A stretch of DNA of 64,000 nucleotides from Floridanema aerugineum (lineage in GTDB: Bacteria; Cyanobacteriota; Cyanobacteriia; Cyanobacteriales; Aerosakkonemataceae), in NCBI RefSeq assembly GCF_041929345.1, contig NZ_JBHFNQ010000101.1, forward strand, positions 23,827 through 87,826, in the 5' to 3' direction. Below are positions 33,708 to 43,700 of the stretch, piece by piece. Each line of letters opens with the position of its first letter. Position 1 is the first letter of the stretch. Under the pieces are notes generated by a model. It saw only the letters and a list, made by a program, of their open reading frames with translations, was not told the origin of the DNA and made no database searches. Both the position numbers and the translations under genes were made by a program.

Positions 33708-36455
33708 ATGCGATCACCAAACAAAATTCTCACCGTCCTCACTCTCTTTACTATTTTAACAATTAGCGATTTTGTCTTAATCCAAAATCCAAAATCTAAA
33801 ATTCAAAATTTCCAGGTATTCGCTCAAATCCCAGATGCCCGAAAAATGGAAGCAGACCTACTGTTTCGGCAAGGTAATCAGCAGTTTCAAATTAGTCAAG
33901 TTGAAGAAGCATTACAGTTTTGGCAACAAGCACTGGCTATCTATCGAGAAATTAAGAACCGCCAAGGCGAAGCAGCATCTCTGGGCAATTTGGGAATTGC
34001 TTATGATTCTTTAGGAGATTACACCAAAGCAATAGTGTATTATCAGCAGTGTTTAATCATTACACAGGAAATCGAAGACCGCTTCAATGAGGGACGGGTT
34101 TTAGGCAATTTGGGAGCTACTTACTCTTCTCTAGGAGATTACGCTAAAGCAATTGAATATCAACGTCAGAGTTTAGCTATCAAACGGGAAATTAAAGATC
34201 GTCAAGGTGAGGGGCAGGCTTTGGGAAATCTGGGAACTGTCTCCCGATTGTTGGCAGATTATGCCAAAGCAATTGAGTACTACCAACAGAGTTTAGCGAT
34301 TTTTCGAGAAATCAAAGATCGCCAAGGCGAGAGGCAATCTCTAGACAATTTGGGAGCTACTTACAATTCTCTAGGAGATTACGCTAAAGCAATTGAGTAT
34401 GGTCAGCAGAGTCTAACCATTAGTCAGGAAATTAAAGATCGCCTTGGCGAAGGAGCATCTTTAAGCAATTTGGGAGTTGCTTACTATTCTTTAGGAGATT
34501 ACGCCAAAGCGATTGAATACCACCAGCAGAGTTTAGCGATTGTTCGAGAAATCAAAGACCGCCTTGGCGAAGGAACATCTTTAGGCAATTTGGGAGTTGC
34601 TTACTATTCTTTAGGAGATTACGCCAAAGCGATTGAATACCACCAGCAGAGTTTAGCGATCAAACAAGAAATCAAAGACCTTCAAGGTGAAGGGAAGACT
34701 CTGGGTGATCTGGGAAATGTTTACCAAATTTTGGGAGATTATGTCAAAGCGATTGATTACTACCAGCAATGTTTAGCCATCACACGAAAAGTTAAAGCTC
34801 GCAAGCACGAAGGGCAATGTCTAGGAAATTTAGGAAGTAGTTACCTTTTCCTAAACAATTATGCTAAAGCGATTGAGTACCAGCAACAGCGTTTAGCTAT
34901 CGCACAGGAAATTAGCGACACAAATGGGGAGGGAACAGCTCGGAACAATTTGGGACTCGCTCTCTTCATATCTGGCAATCTTATCCAAGCCGAAAAAATC
35001 CTTCGTACTGGAATTGAGATCTGGGAATTTCAACGGGCAAGATTGGGTAACAATGATAACTACAAAGTGTCAATTTTTGACGAGCAAGCTCGCACCTATA
35101 TTCTTTTACAAACGATCCTCATTGCCCAAAATAACCCTAAAGCAGCTCTAGAAATTGCAGAACGAGGGCGTGCTAGAGTGCTTGTGGAGCTACTGTCTAG
35201 GCGCAATCCTATCATAAGTGAGTCTGCCAACTCCCTCATCACTCCCCCCAATATCGGACTATTGCAACAAATCGCTAAACAGCAAAATGCGACCCTCGTT
35301 GAATATTCGATTGCTTATGATGTATTCAAGATTAAATCTCAACTCTATATCTGGGTTATCAAACCTACAGGTGAAATAAGTTTTCGCAAAACTGACTTCA
35401 AACCCCTGTGGCAGCATCGAAATACATCTCTTGCCGAACTTGTTACTAATAGCCGAGAATATATCGGGATCAGAAATCGCAGTGAGCTAGCCACCATCGT
35501 TCCAGAACCTACAGCCGAAGTACAGCAACGACGATTAGCCCAACAACGACAAAAACTACAACAACTTCACCAATTGTTGATTAAACCGATCGCAAATCTA
35601 CTACCTACCAACCCTCAAGCACGAGTTATTTTCATCCCCCAAAGTGAACTCTTCCTAGTTCCCTTCCCAGCCCTAGTAGATACTTCTGGGCAATATCTCA
35701 TCGAGAAACACACCATCCTCACTGCACCTTCAATTCAGGCACTAGACTTGACTCGACAACAGCGACAGCGATTGAGGAACCTGAAGCGTGGAACAGGGAT
35801 TGAGAAGCAAACATCTAATCCCGAACTGCTGATTGTTGGCAATCCTCTGATGCCCAAAGTCTGGAATTCCCAAACGGGAAGAAAAGAGCAACTCTCTTAC
35901 CTCAAGGGAGCAGAAAAAGAGGCTCAAGCGATCGCACAATTCTTTAATGCGCCTGTTCTCCTGGGGGAACAGGCAACTGAACGAGCTATCAAACAGCGAA
36001 TCTCTAATGCTCGAATCATTCACCTGGCAACCCACGGACTGCTAGACTATGGTATTCCAGAGGATACAGGAGTACGAGATTTTCCAGGGGCGGTGGCACT
36101 TGCTCCCGGAGATGGAGAGGATGGACTGCTCACTTCTGCCGAAATCATAGATATGAACTTAAAGGCTGAACTGGTAGTCTTGAGTGCTTGCGACACGGGA
36201 CGAGGCAGGATTAGAAGTGAGGGCGTGATTGGGTTGTCCCGTTCTCTGATTAGCGCAGGTGTTCCCAGCGTAATAGTTTCCCTGTGGGCAGTGGACGATG
36301 CTGCAACCACTGACTTGATGCAAGAGTTTTACAAGCAATGGCAACAGAACCCAGATAAAGCACAGGCATTGCGACAAGCGATGTTAATCACTATGCAAAA
36401 ACATCCCGATCCCAGACTTTGGGCTGCATTCACCCTCATTGGTGAGGCAGAATAA
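33708..36455 (+). CDS. TPR-CHAT protease with signal peptide (915 aa)
   Basis: An N-terminal hydrophobic segment (ILTVLTLFTILTISDFVLI) gives export or anchoring. About ten nearly regular TPRs (AKAIEYHQQSLAIxREIKDR) follow, then a linker with EIAERGRARVLVELLSRR and a C-terminal CHAT protease, with His in HLATHGLLDYG and Cys in LSACDTGRGRI. Several repeats are nearly identical at the DNA level, which suggests recent internal expansion. The start was set at the ATG with GGAG upstream rather than the TTG five codons earlier. It is a likely paralogue of the 25131 gene, acting by TPR recognition followed by proteolysis. Confidence 0.85.
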   Translation: MRSPNKILTVLTLFTILTISDFVLIQNPKSKIQNFQVFAQIPDARKMEADLLFRQGNQQFQISQVEEALQFWQQALAIYREIKNRQGEAASLGNLGIAYDSLGDYTKAIVYYQQCLIITQEIEDRFNEGRVLGNLGATYSSLGDYAKAIEYQRQSLAIKREIKDRQGEGQALGNLGTVSRLLADYAKAIEYYQQSLAIFREIKDRQGERQSLDNLGATYNSLGDYAKAIEYGQQSLTISQEIKDRLGEGASLSNLGVAYYSLGDYAKAIEYHQQSLAIVREIKDRLGEGTSLGNLGVAYYSLGDYAKAIEYHQQSLAIKQEIKDLQGEGKTLGDLGNVYQILGDYVKAIDYYQQCLAITRKVKARKHEGQCLGNLGSSYLFLNNYAKAIEYQQQRLAIAQEISDTNGEGTARNNLGLALFISGNLIQAEKILRTGIEIWEFQRARLGNNDNYKVSIFDEQARTYILLQTILIAQNNPKAALEIAERGRARVLVELLSRRNPIISESANSLITPPNIGLLQQIAKQQNATLVEYSIAYDVFKIKSQLYIWVIKPTGEISFRKTDFKPLWQHRNTSLAELVTNSREYIGIRNRSELATIVPEPTAEVQQRRLAQQRQKLQQLHQLLIKPIANLLPTNPQARVIFIPQSELFLVPFPALVDTSGQYLIEKHTILTAPSIQALDLTRQQRQRLRNLKRGTGIEKQTSNPELLIVGNPLMPKVWNSQTGRKEQLSYLKGAEKEAQAIAQFFNAPVLLGEQATERAIKQRISNARIIHLATHGLLDYGIPEDTGVRDFPGAVALAPGDGEDGLLTSAEIIDMNLKAELVVLSACDTGRGRIRSEGVIGLSRSLISAGVPSVIVSLWAVDDAATTDLMQEFYKQWQQNPDKAQALRQAMLITMQKHPDPRLWAAFTLIGEAE

Positions 36456-36545
36456 ACGGCTATCTACATGAAAATTTTGCATAAGTCCTACGGAGTGAGC
36501 AATATATCGCTTTACAAGAGTGTTCATAACCGTAGGGAGCCAAAT

Positions 36546-37256
36546 ATGCAGGGAAACAAAGTACAAATTCTGCATTGCAAATGTGGATTGATTTACATGA
36601 GTAAGGCTAGCGGCTCATGTTACACAGTTCGTTGTCCTGTATGTAGTCAAACTCCTAATGAAATCGAACACCTCCCGCAGTATAGTTTCTCGAATTTCAA
36701 ACAACGCTTATCTTCTATGCTAGAAAAATACGTTATTCCAGGCGCGTTGACAATTGTTGGTATGGTTGGATTTGCAATTATTTCACCTCAAATCTTACCC
36801 CAACAAGTACAACTCCCGGTTGAACCAAACCCTAGTCGTTCTCCCATTTCTCTACCAAATGGGACTAATATCATTCCGCCTCAAAATTTAGAAGGATATG
36901 GAGTTCTAACAGTTGATAATGGCACAGACCGGGATGCTGTAGTTAAATTGATCGATCGCAACTCTGGCGACACGCTTCGTTTTGTGTACGTTCAAGCTAA
37001 ACACCAAGTAACAATAGAAAACATTCCCCCTGGCAACTGCACTTTCAGATTCAGCACCGGAACAGATTGGGATCGACAAACAAGCAAATTTTTACAAAAT
37101 CCTTCTTTTTCAGAATTCATTCAACCGTTAGATTTCCAAAGAATTCAAACAAAAGATGGAGAAAAGTGGCGAACTTATAAAGTCACACTTCATCCAATAT
37201 TTGCTGGTAACGCTCAAACTAAACCAATTGGAGAAAGAGATTTTCAGAACAAGTAG
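36546..37256 (+). CDS. Zinc-ribbon membrane protein (236 aa)
   Basis: Residues about 1-45 contain two Cys pairs (HCKCG and VRCPVC), a zinc-ribbon arrangement, on the cytoplasmic side. A single membrane helix follows (ALTIVGMVGFAIISP), then a Pro-rich linker and a periplasmic beta domain (LTVDNGTDRDAVVKLIDR, HQVTIENIPPGNCTFRF) resembling a carboxypeptidase-regulatory or PEGA-like fold. The start was chosen at MQGNKV because GGGAG lies six bases upstream; a longer frame begins 26 codons earlier. It sits between two CHAT genes and is probably a membrane partner in that cluster. Exact role unknown. Confidence 0.65.
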   Translation: MQGNKVQILHCKCGLIYMSKASGSCYTVRCPVCSQTPNEIEHLPQYSFSNFKQRLSSMLEKYVIPGALTIVGMVGFAIISPQILPQQVQLPVEPNPSRSPISLPNGTNIIPPQNLEGYGVLTVDNGTDRDAVVKLIDRNSGDTLRFVYVQAKHQVTIENIPPGNCTFRFSTGTDWDRQTSKFLQNPSFSEFIQPLDFQRIQTKDGEKWRTYKVTLHPIFAGNAQTKPIGERDFQNK

Positions 37257-37484
37257 TTTTGTTAAAAACTGAGGAAGAGTGATTATAAATTTATGGTAGT
37301 GGTGATGGACGTGCTTGCGGTGGTTATAATGGTTGATTTGATTATGATTGGTGAGGAGTTCTTTTGCGATCGCACGCACTCAACTCCACTACTGCCAAAT
37401 TTTCTTGTATATCCTCTCCAGACTGAGAGATACTATGTATCAAAACAGTAAGTTTTTGACTCGTGCTTCAAAAGGATTCTCCCA

Positions 37485-40400
37485 ATGCCTAAAACTTGGA
37501 AATCTCTAAGCCTGATAAATGCTACTCTAATATTTTCTTTTGCTTCTCCTCTCAAACTTATAGGAACTACTCCTAAAATTTCAGAAGCAATACCACAAGC
37601 AAAAATAAATCAGGTTAGCTTAGATAGGTCAACAAACTTGCAGCGAGAAACTGTACACCAGTTTGATAGCAGTCAGTTTAAAGTTGCTGCTCGTGTTACG
37701 TTGATACCAACTTCTCCTGTTCAATTGCAGAAAAAGTTGCAGATATATCAAGAGGCTTTAGCGACTTATAGAGAAAAAGGCGATCGCACTGGTGAAGCAA
37801 ACACACTCAATCAAATAGGAACAGTTTACACTAATTTAAAAGAGCATTCTAAAGCTCTAGAATTCCATCAGCAAGCACTAGCAATTTATAAAGAAATTGG
37901 CGATCGCACTGGTGAAGCAAACACACTCAATCAAATAGGAACAGTTTACACTAATTTAAAAGAGTATTCCAAAGCTTTAGAGTTTCATCAGCAAGCGTTG
38001 ACAATTTACAGACAAATAGGTGACCGCAAGGGTGAGGCAGAAACTTTTGGATATACTGGTAATGTTTACTTTAAAGCAGGTCAATATCGCCAAGTAGAGG
38101 AGCTATTTCGTCAACAATTGGAGAGTTTAAGATTAATTGGCGACAAAAAAGGAGAAAAACTTCTTCTTAATGTCATGGGTTATTACTTAAGCGAAGAATG
38201 GGGAATAAATGCTGCTTTTGGCATTGCATCTGGTAAAAACATTAACGAACGTCTGCGAGAAGGAAGGCTTTCTTGGCAAAACGTTTTAGAAATATCAAAA
38301 CTAACCTTATTCATAATTAAGCAGGGTAATAACTCCAAAAAATCTTGCTTGAGATATGCTCAGACTTTGCATGGTATTGGATGGGCTTATCGCAATCTGG
38401 GACACTATGCTCAAGCATTAGATTTTTACCAACAAGCATTGAAATGTCAAGAGTATGGAGAGCAAAATCAAGAAACAAAGCTATTATTACTGATTGATAT
38501 AGGGACAGTCTATATTGATTTAGCACAGTATGACCTAGCTTTGGAGAATCTGCGGAAGTCTTGTTCATCCAATCTAACACAACCATGTCATTATATCGTT
38601 CTTGCTAGGATAGGATTGGTTTACAAAAAACTTGGACAATATGATGTAGCTTTCCAGTATCTTCAGGAAGCTTTAACATTGTCACATACTCAGTATGATA
38701 AGCAAATTTTACTTAATTATATTGGAGAATTTTATGCTGAAATAGGCGAATACTCTAAAGCGTTAAAGTTTTATAATGATGCTTTAAAAAGCTCTATTTC
38801 AGGAGAACAGAGTGCTAGAGGATTTATTTTAAATAATATTGCCTTAATTCATTTGCAAACAGGAAATAATACTCAAGCTTTAGAAACTTATCAACAAGCA
38901 CTTGCTCTTTTCAGAGAACTTGACGATCGCCCTGGTCAAAGGCTAACTCTCAGCAACATTGGTTTACTTTTAGAGAAGCAGAATCAGCCAGAACTAGCGA
39001 TCGTCTTCTACAAAGAAGCCGTAAATATTACCCAAACTATCCGCCAAGGCTTACGAGAATTGACTTTAAAAGAACAAGAATTTTACACAAAAACTATTGC
39101 TAATACCTATCGCTCTTTAGCTAATTTATTATTATCTCAAGGACGACTCCTAGAAGCACAACAAGTATTAGAATTACTGAAAATTCAGGAAATTCGCGAT
39201 TTTACTAGAAATGCTCAAGTGGGTGAGCAACTTTCTGGTATTGCCTTGAATCAGATAGAAGAAAAGATTATTAAAGAACATGGTAGTTTAGTTTCCTTCG
39301 GGCAAAAGTTAGCTGATTGTCAGAAAACTCAATGCGCTCAAAAAGAACAATTAATAGCTCAACGTACTTTTCTAACTCAGGCATATAATCAAGCAGTTCG
39401 CACTTTAGAATCAGAAATCGCCGCTCGCAAAAATCGAGATTCCGACTTCCTCAATCCGCGCAATGACCTAAACCGAAAAGCTCAAGAAATTATCAAAGCT
39501 CAACCTGGCACTTTGCTAATTTATCCCTTTGTTTTAGAAGATAAGCTCTGGCTATTAATGGCATCTGAAGGAGAAATTGTTAAAAAGTTTGAAGTGGAAG
39601 TAGGACAGCAGGAATTAGGGGAAACAGTATTAAAATTTCGGCAATTGTTATCGAAACCAAGTACTTCAATTGATGAAATCAAGCAAACTAGCCAAAAACT
39701 TTATAATTGGTTGATTAAACCTTTAGAACCTGAACTAAAAAGCAATAAACAACGACCTATTAAGCACTTAGTTTTTGCTCTAGATCGTGTCACTCGCTAT
39801 ATTCCAATGAGTGCTTTATTTGACGGTAAGCAATATTTAGTAGAGAACTATGCTATCTCTACTATTGTGTCAGCAGGATTTACTGATACGATCGATCGCC
39901 TACCTTCAGGAACTCAGAATGTCTCAGTACTGGCTTTGGGACTTTCTAGGGAAGTTCCTCCTGATTTTGATGCCCTGAAAAATGTACCTGTAGAATTAGA
40001 TGCAATAGTTAAAACAAGAGATCGAGATTCACAAGGAATTTATCCTGGTTTAAAGTTCCTCAATCAAGAATTTGACTTTAACACTATTCAGAATAATCTT
40101 TACGATCGCAACATTTTACATATTGCCACCCACGGCGAATTTGTACCAGGTAGTGTTGAAGCTTCTTACCTTTTATTAGGAACAGGAGAAAAGTTAGCCA
40201 TTCCTCAAATTGAAAATTTGAACAACTTGGGTAACGTCCATTTAGTAGTACTGAGTGCTTGCGAAACAGCCTTGGGTGGCCCAGGCAACGATGGGATCGA
40301 GATTGCAGGCATCAGCCACTATTTTTTGGCTAGAGGTGCAAAGTCAGTACTATCATCTCTGTGGAAAGTTAACGATGCCAGCACAAGTTATTTAATGCAG

Positions 40401-40640
40401 CAGTTCTATGAAAACTTAGCTAAAAGCACCTTTACTGCACCTGTGTCTAAAGCCGAAGCTCTGCGTCAGGCACAAATTGCTTTGATTACAAAAAACTTTT
40501 CTGTTGTTAGTACTCCAAGGGGAGAAGATGCTCGGATTGATGTAATCAGCACTCAAACTGGATTACCAGCAGGAGTAAGTAATAACCTTAGCCATCCCTA
40601 TTACTGGGCACCGTTTATCTTAATTGGCAATGCTCTGTAA
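37485..40640 (+). CDS. TPR-CHAT protease with signal peptide (1051 aa)
   Basis: Begins with a hydrophobic stretch (LINATLIFSFASPL) and an export-type leader, then about ten TPRs with two long inserts, and a coiled region (AQKEQLIAQRTFLTQAYNQ). The C-terminal CHAT domain, at about residues 760-1050, has His in HIATHGEFVPG and Cys in LSACETALGG. The end is NNLSHPYYWAPFILIGN, as in the following gene, so the two are tandem paralogues. AGGA lies about ten bases before the ATG. This CHAT type ('SACETALGG') differs from that of the 25131 and 33708 genes ('SACDTGRG'). Confidence 0.85.
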   Translation: MPKTWKSLSLINATLIFSFASPLKLIGTTPKISEAIPQAKINQVSLDRSTNLQRETVHQFDSSQFKVAARVTLIPTSPVQLQKKLQIYQEALATYREKGDRTGEANTLNQIGTVYTNLKEHSKALEFHQQALAIYKEIGDRTGEANTLNQIGTVYTNLKEYSKALEFHQQALTIYRQIGDRKGEAETFGYTGNVYFKAGQYRQVEELFRQQLESLRLIGDKKGEKLLLNVMGYYLSEEWGINAAFGIASGKNINERLREGRLSWQNVLEISKLTLFIIKQGNNSKKSCLRYAQTLHGIGWAYRNLGHYAQALDFYQQALKCQEYGEQNQETKLLLLIDIGTVYIDLAQYDLALENLRKSCSSNLTQPCHYIVLARIGLVYKKLGQYDVAFQYLQEALTLSHTQYDKQILLNYIGEFYAEIGEYSKALKFYNDALKSSISGEQSARGFILNNIALIHLQTGNNTQALETYQQALALFRELDDRPGQRLTLSNIGLLLEKQNQPELAIVFYKEAVNITQTIRQGLRELTLKEQEFYTKTIANTYRSLANLLLSQGRLLEAQQVLELLKIQEIRDFTRNAQVGEQLSGIALNQIEEKIIKEHGSLVSFGQKLADCQKTQCAQKEQLIAQRTFLTQAYNQAVRTLESEIAARKNRDSDFLNPRNDLNRKAQEIIKAQPGTLLIYPFVLEDKLWLLMASEGEIVKKFEVEVGQQELGETVLKFRQLLSKPSTSIDEIKQTSQKLYNWLIKPLEPELKSNKQRPIKHLVFALDRVTRYIPMSALFDGKQYLVENYAISTIVSAGFTDTIDRLPSGTQNVSVLALGLSREVPPDFDALKNVPVELDAIVKTRDRDSQGIYPGLKFLNQEFDFNTIQNNLYDRNILHIATHGEFVPGSVEASYLLLGTGEKLAIPQIENLNNLGNVHLVVLSACETALGGPGNDGIEIAGISHYFLARGAKSVLSSLWKVNDASTSYLMQQFYENLAKSTFTAPVSKAEALRQAQIALITKNFSVVSTPRGEDARIDVISTQTGLPAGVSNNLSHPYYWAPFILIGNAL

Positions 40641-40739
40641 TCAGAAACCGCAAATTTTATTTGCATAGCCTCTTCCTTAATGGGAGATATAGATAAATAA
40701 GTCAGCACTCTGTTTTCCCAATCACTGAAGGACTTACCA

Positions 40740-43700
40740 ATGCACTACCGTCTTAAATTTCTCAGCCTTGCCACTGCTACTCTAATGTTCTCGCTCTTCG
40801 CTCCCCTTTTACCGCTTACCTTGAAGTTTGAGTCGCGAGTAGTTCGGGCACAAACAAGCCAAGACAGCGAGAATGAGGCACGGCGACTGCTTCAAAAGGG
40901 TAGCCAGCAGTATCGCCAAGCTCAATTGAAAGAAGCTTTGGAGACGTTTCAGCACGTATTAGGGATTTACAAACAAATCGGCAATAAGGCAGGCGAGGCA
41001 GAGGCTCTTAATCGCATTGGAGAAGTTTACAACGATTTAAGCCAAAATACCGAAGCACTGAAAGTGTTGCAGCAAGCGTTGGTAATTCGTCGAGAATTAG
41101 GCGATCGCAAAGGCGAAGGAGAAACGCTCGACAACATTGGAGAAGTTAAAAGTGGTTTGAAAGCACTAGAAGTGTTGCAGCAAGCATTGGCAATTCGTAA
41201 AGAAGTAGGCGATCGCAAAGGCGAAGGAGAAACATTCAAAAATATTGGAACTATTTACATTAGCCAGAATGAATTTTCCAAAGCATTGGACGCTTTGCAG
41301 CAAGCGCAGGCAATTAGTAAAGAAGTAGGCGATCGCTTTAATGAAGCGGAAACACGCGCCTGGATGGGTGTAGCTTATCAGGGTTTAGGGAAATCCGATC
41401 GTGCTTTAGAGTTTTTGAGCCAAGCACTTGCAATGAGTCGAGAGGTAGGCGATCGCATTATAGAAGGTGGAACTCTGTTTCTTATGGGATTGGTTTCCAA
41501 GGGTTTAGGTAAAGCTGAACGTGCCTTAGAGTTTTATGAGCAAGCACTATTAATTATTAGACAAGCGGGTAATAAATCGATTGAAGCTAGAACTCTCCAC
41601 AACATGGGGGCAGTTTATGCCGACTTGGAACAATACCCTAAAGCTTTGGAGTTCTATCAACAAGCTTTAGCGATCAGTAAAGAAATCAGTGACAAAGCAC
41701 GGGAAGGGCAAATCCTCAACAATATTGGGCTAGTTCACCACAATCAGGGACAATACTCCAAAGCCTTGGAATTTTATCAACAAGCCTTAGCGATAAGCAA
41801 AGAAACTGGTGACAAAGCAGAGGAAGGGAAAAGACTCAACAACATGGGGTCAATTTACGAAAAATGGGGACAGTACTCCAAAGCTTTAGAGTTATATCAG
41901 CAAGCCTTAACTATTGTCAGAGATATAGGTGACAAAGCGATAGAAGGAACTATCCTCAACAGCATTGGGATAGTTCACTACAACCGAGGACAATACCCCA
42001 AAGCTTTGGAATTCTATCAACAAGCTTTAACGATAAGTAAAGAAGTCGGTGACAAAGCGGGGGAAGGAACAAGACTCAATAACATAGGGTTAATTTACAA
42101 AACATGGGGACAGTACTTCAAAGCTTTAGAGTTGTTTCAGCAAGCCTTAACTATAGTCAGAGATATTGGTGACAAGGCAATGGAAGCAACTACCCTCAAT
42201 AATATTGGGGCAGTTTATGCCGACCAGGGACAATACCCCAAAGCCTTGGAATTCTATCAACAAGCTTTAGTGATAAGTAAAGAAGTCGGTGACAAAGCGG
42301 GGGAAGGGAAAAGACTCAACAACATGGGGTTAATTTACGAAAAATGGGGACAGTACTCCAAAGCTTTAGAGTTGTTTCAGCAAGCCTTAACTATTGTCAG
42401 AGATATTGGTGACAAGGCAATGGAAGCAACTACCCTCAATAATATTGGGGCAGTTTATGCCAACCTGGGACAATACCCCAAAGCCTTGGAATTCTATCAA
42501 CAAGCTTTAACGATAAGTAAAAAAGTCGGTGACAAAGCAGGGGAAGGAACAAGACTCAATAACATGGGCTTAGTTTATGCCGATTTGGGACAGTACCCTA
42601 AAGCTTTAGAGTTATACCAGCAAGCTTTAACTATTGTCAAAGAAATCGGTGACAAGGCAGAAGAAGGGTTAATTCTCAACAATATTGGGGGAGTTTATGC
42701 TGACCTGGGACAGTACACTAAAGCGTTGGATTTCTATCAGCAAGCCTTACTTATTCACACGAAAATTGGTGACAAGGCAAGCGAAGGGATGAGTCTTAAT
42801 AATATTGGGTTAGTTTATTACAGGCTAAGACAGTACTCTAAAGCTCTGGAATCATATCAGCCAGCCTTAGCTATTGTCAAAGAAATCGGTGACAAGGCAG
42901 GAGAAGCGCAAGTCCTCAACAATATTGGGGCAGTTTATGCTAACCTGGGACAATACCCTAAAGCCTTGGAGTTCTATCAACAAGCTTTAGCGATAAGCAA
43001 AGAAATCGGTGACAAAGCGGGGGAAGGAACAAGGCTCAATAACATGGGGTTAGTTTATGCTAACCTGGGACAATACACTAAAGCTTTAGAGTTATGCCAA
43101 CAAGCCTTAGTAATTCTTACGGAAATTGGCGATAAAGAAGTATTGGGAACCAACCTCAGTAATATTGGTTTCCTCCTAGCAACACAAAACCAGCCAGAAT
43201 TAGCCATTGTTTTCTACAAACAATCCATCAATGTCACCGAGGCAATTCGCAAAGATTTACAAGTACTGCCAAAAGAAGAACAGGAGTCATTTACTGAAAC
43301 TGTTGCAGATAGATATCGCCGTCTAGCTGACCTTCTCCTCAAACAAGACCGAGTTTTGGAAGCACAACGAGTACTAGACTTGCTCAAAGTCCAAGAACTT
43401 AATGATTATCTCCGCAACGTGCGCGGAAATAACAATACTGCTCAAGGATTGCCGAATCTTCCACTCGAACAAGAAACATGGCAGAGTTATCAAGCAATTC
43501 TCAATAAAGCTGTTGAAATTGGCAAGGAACTCACTCAACTGCGACAGCTGAAAAAACAAAATGGCACACTCACTCCGGCTCAAGAACAGCGTATCGCCCA
43601 ACTGGTAAAAGCCCAAGAAACAATTAGAGGAGAGTTTAATAAATTTACCCGCAGTTCAGAAGTGTTGGCATTGGTGACGCAGCGAACTCCTGAAACTTTA

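Noticed and set aside
41841..43130. Non-coding tandem repeat or CRISPR
   Set aside because: Period 120/240 bases with an open frame; these are TPR codons inside a gene.
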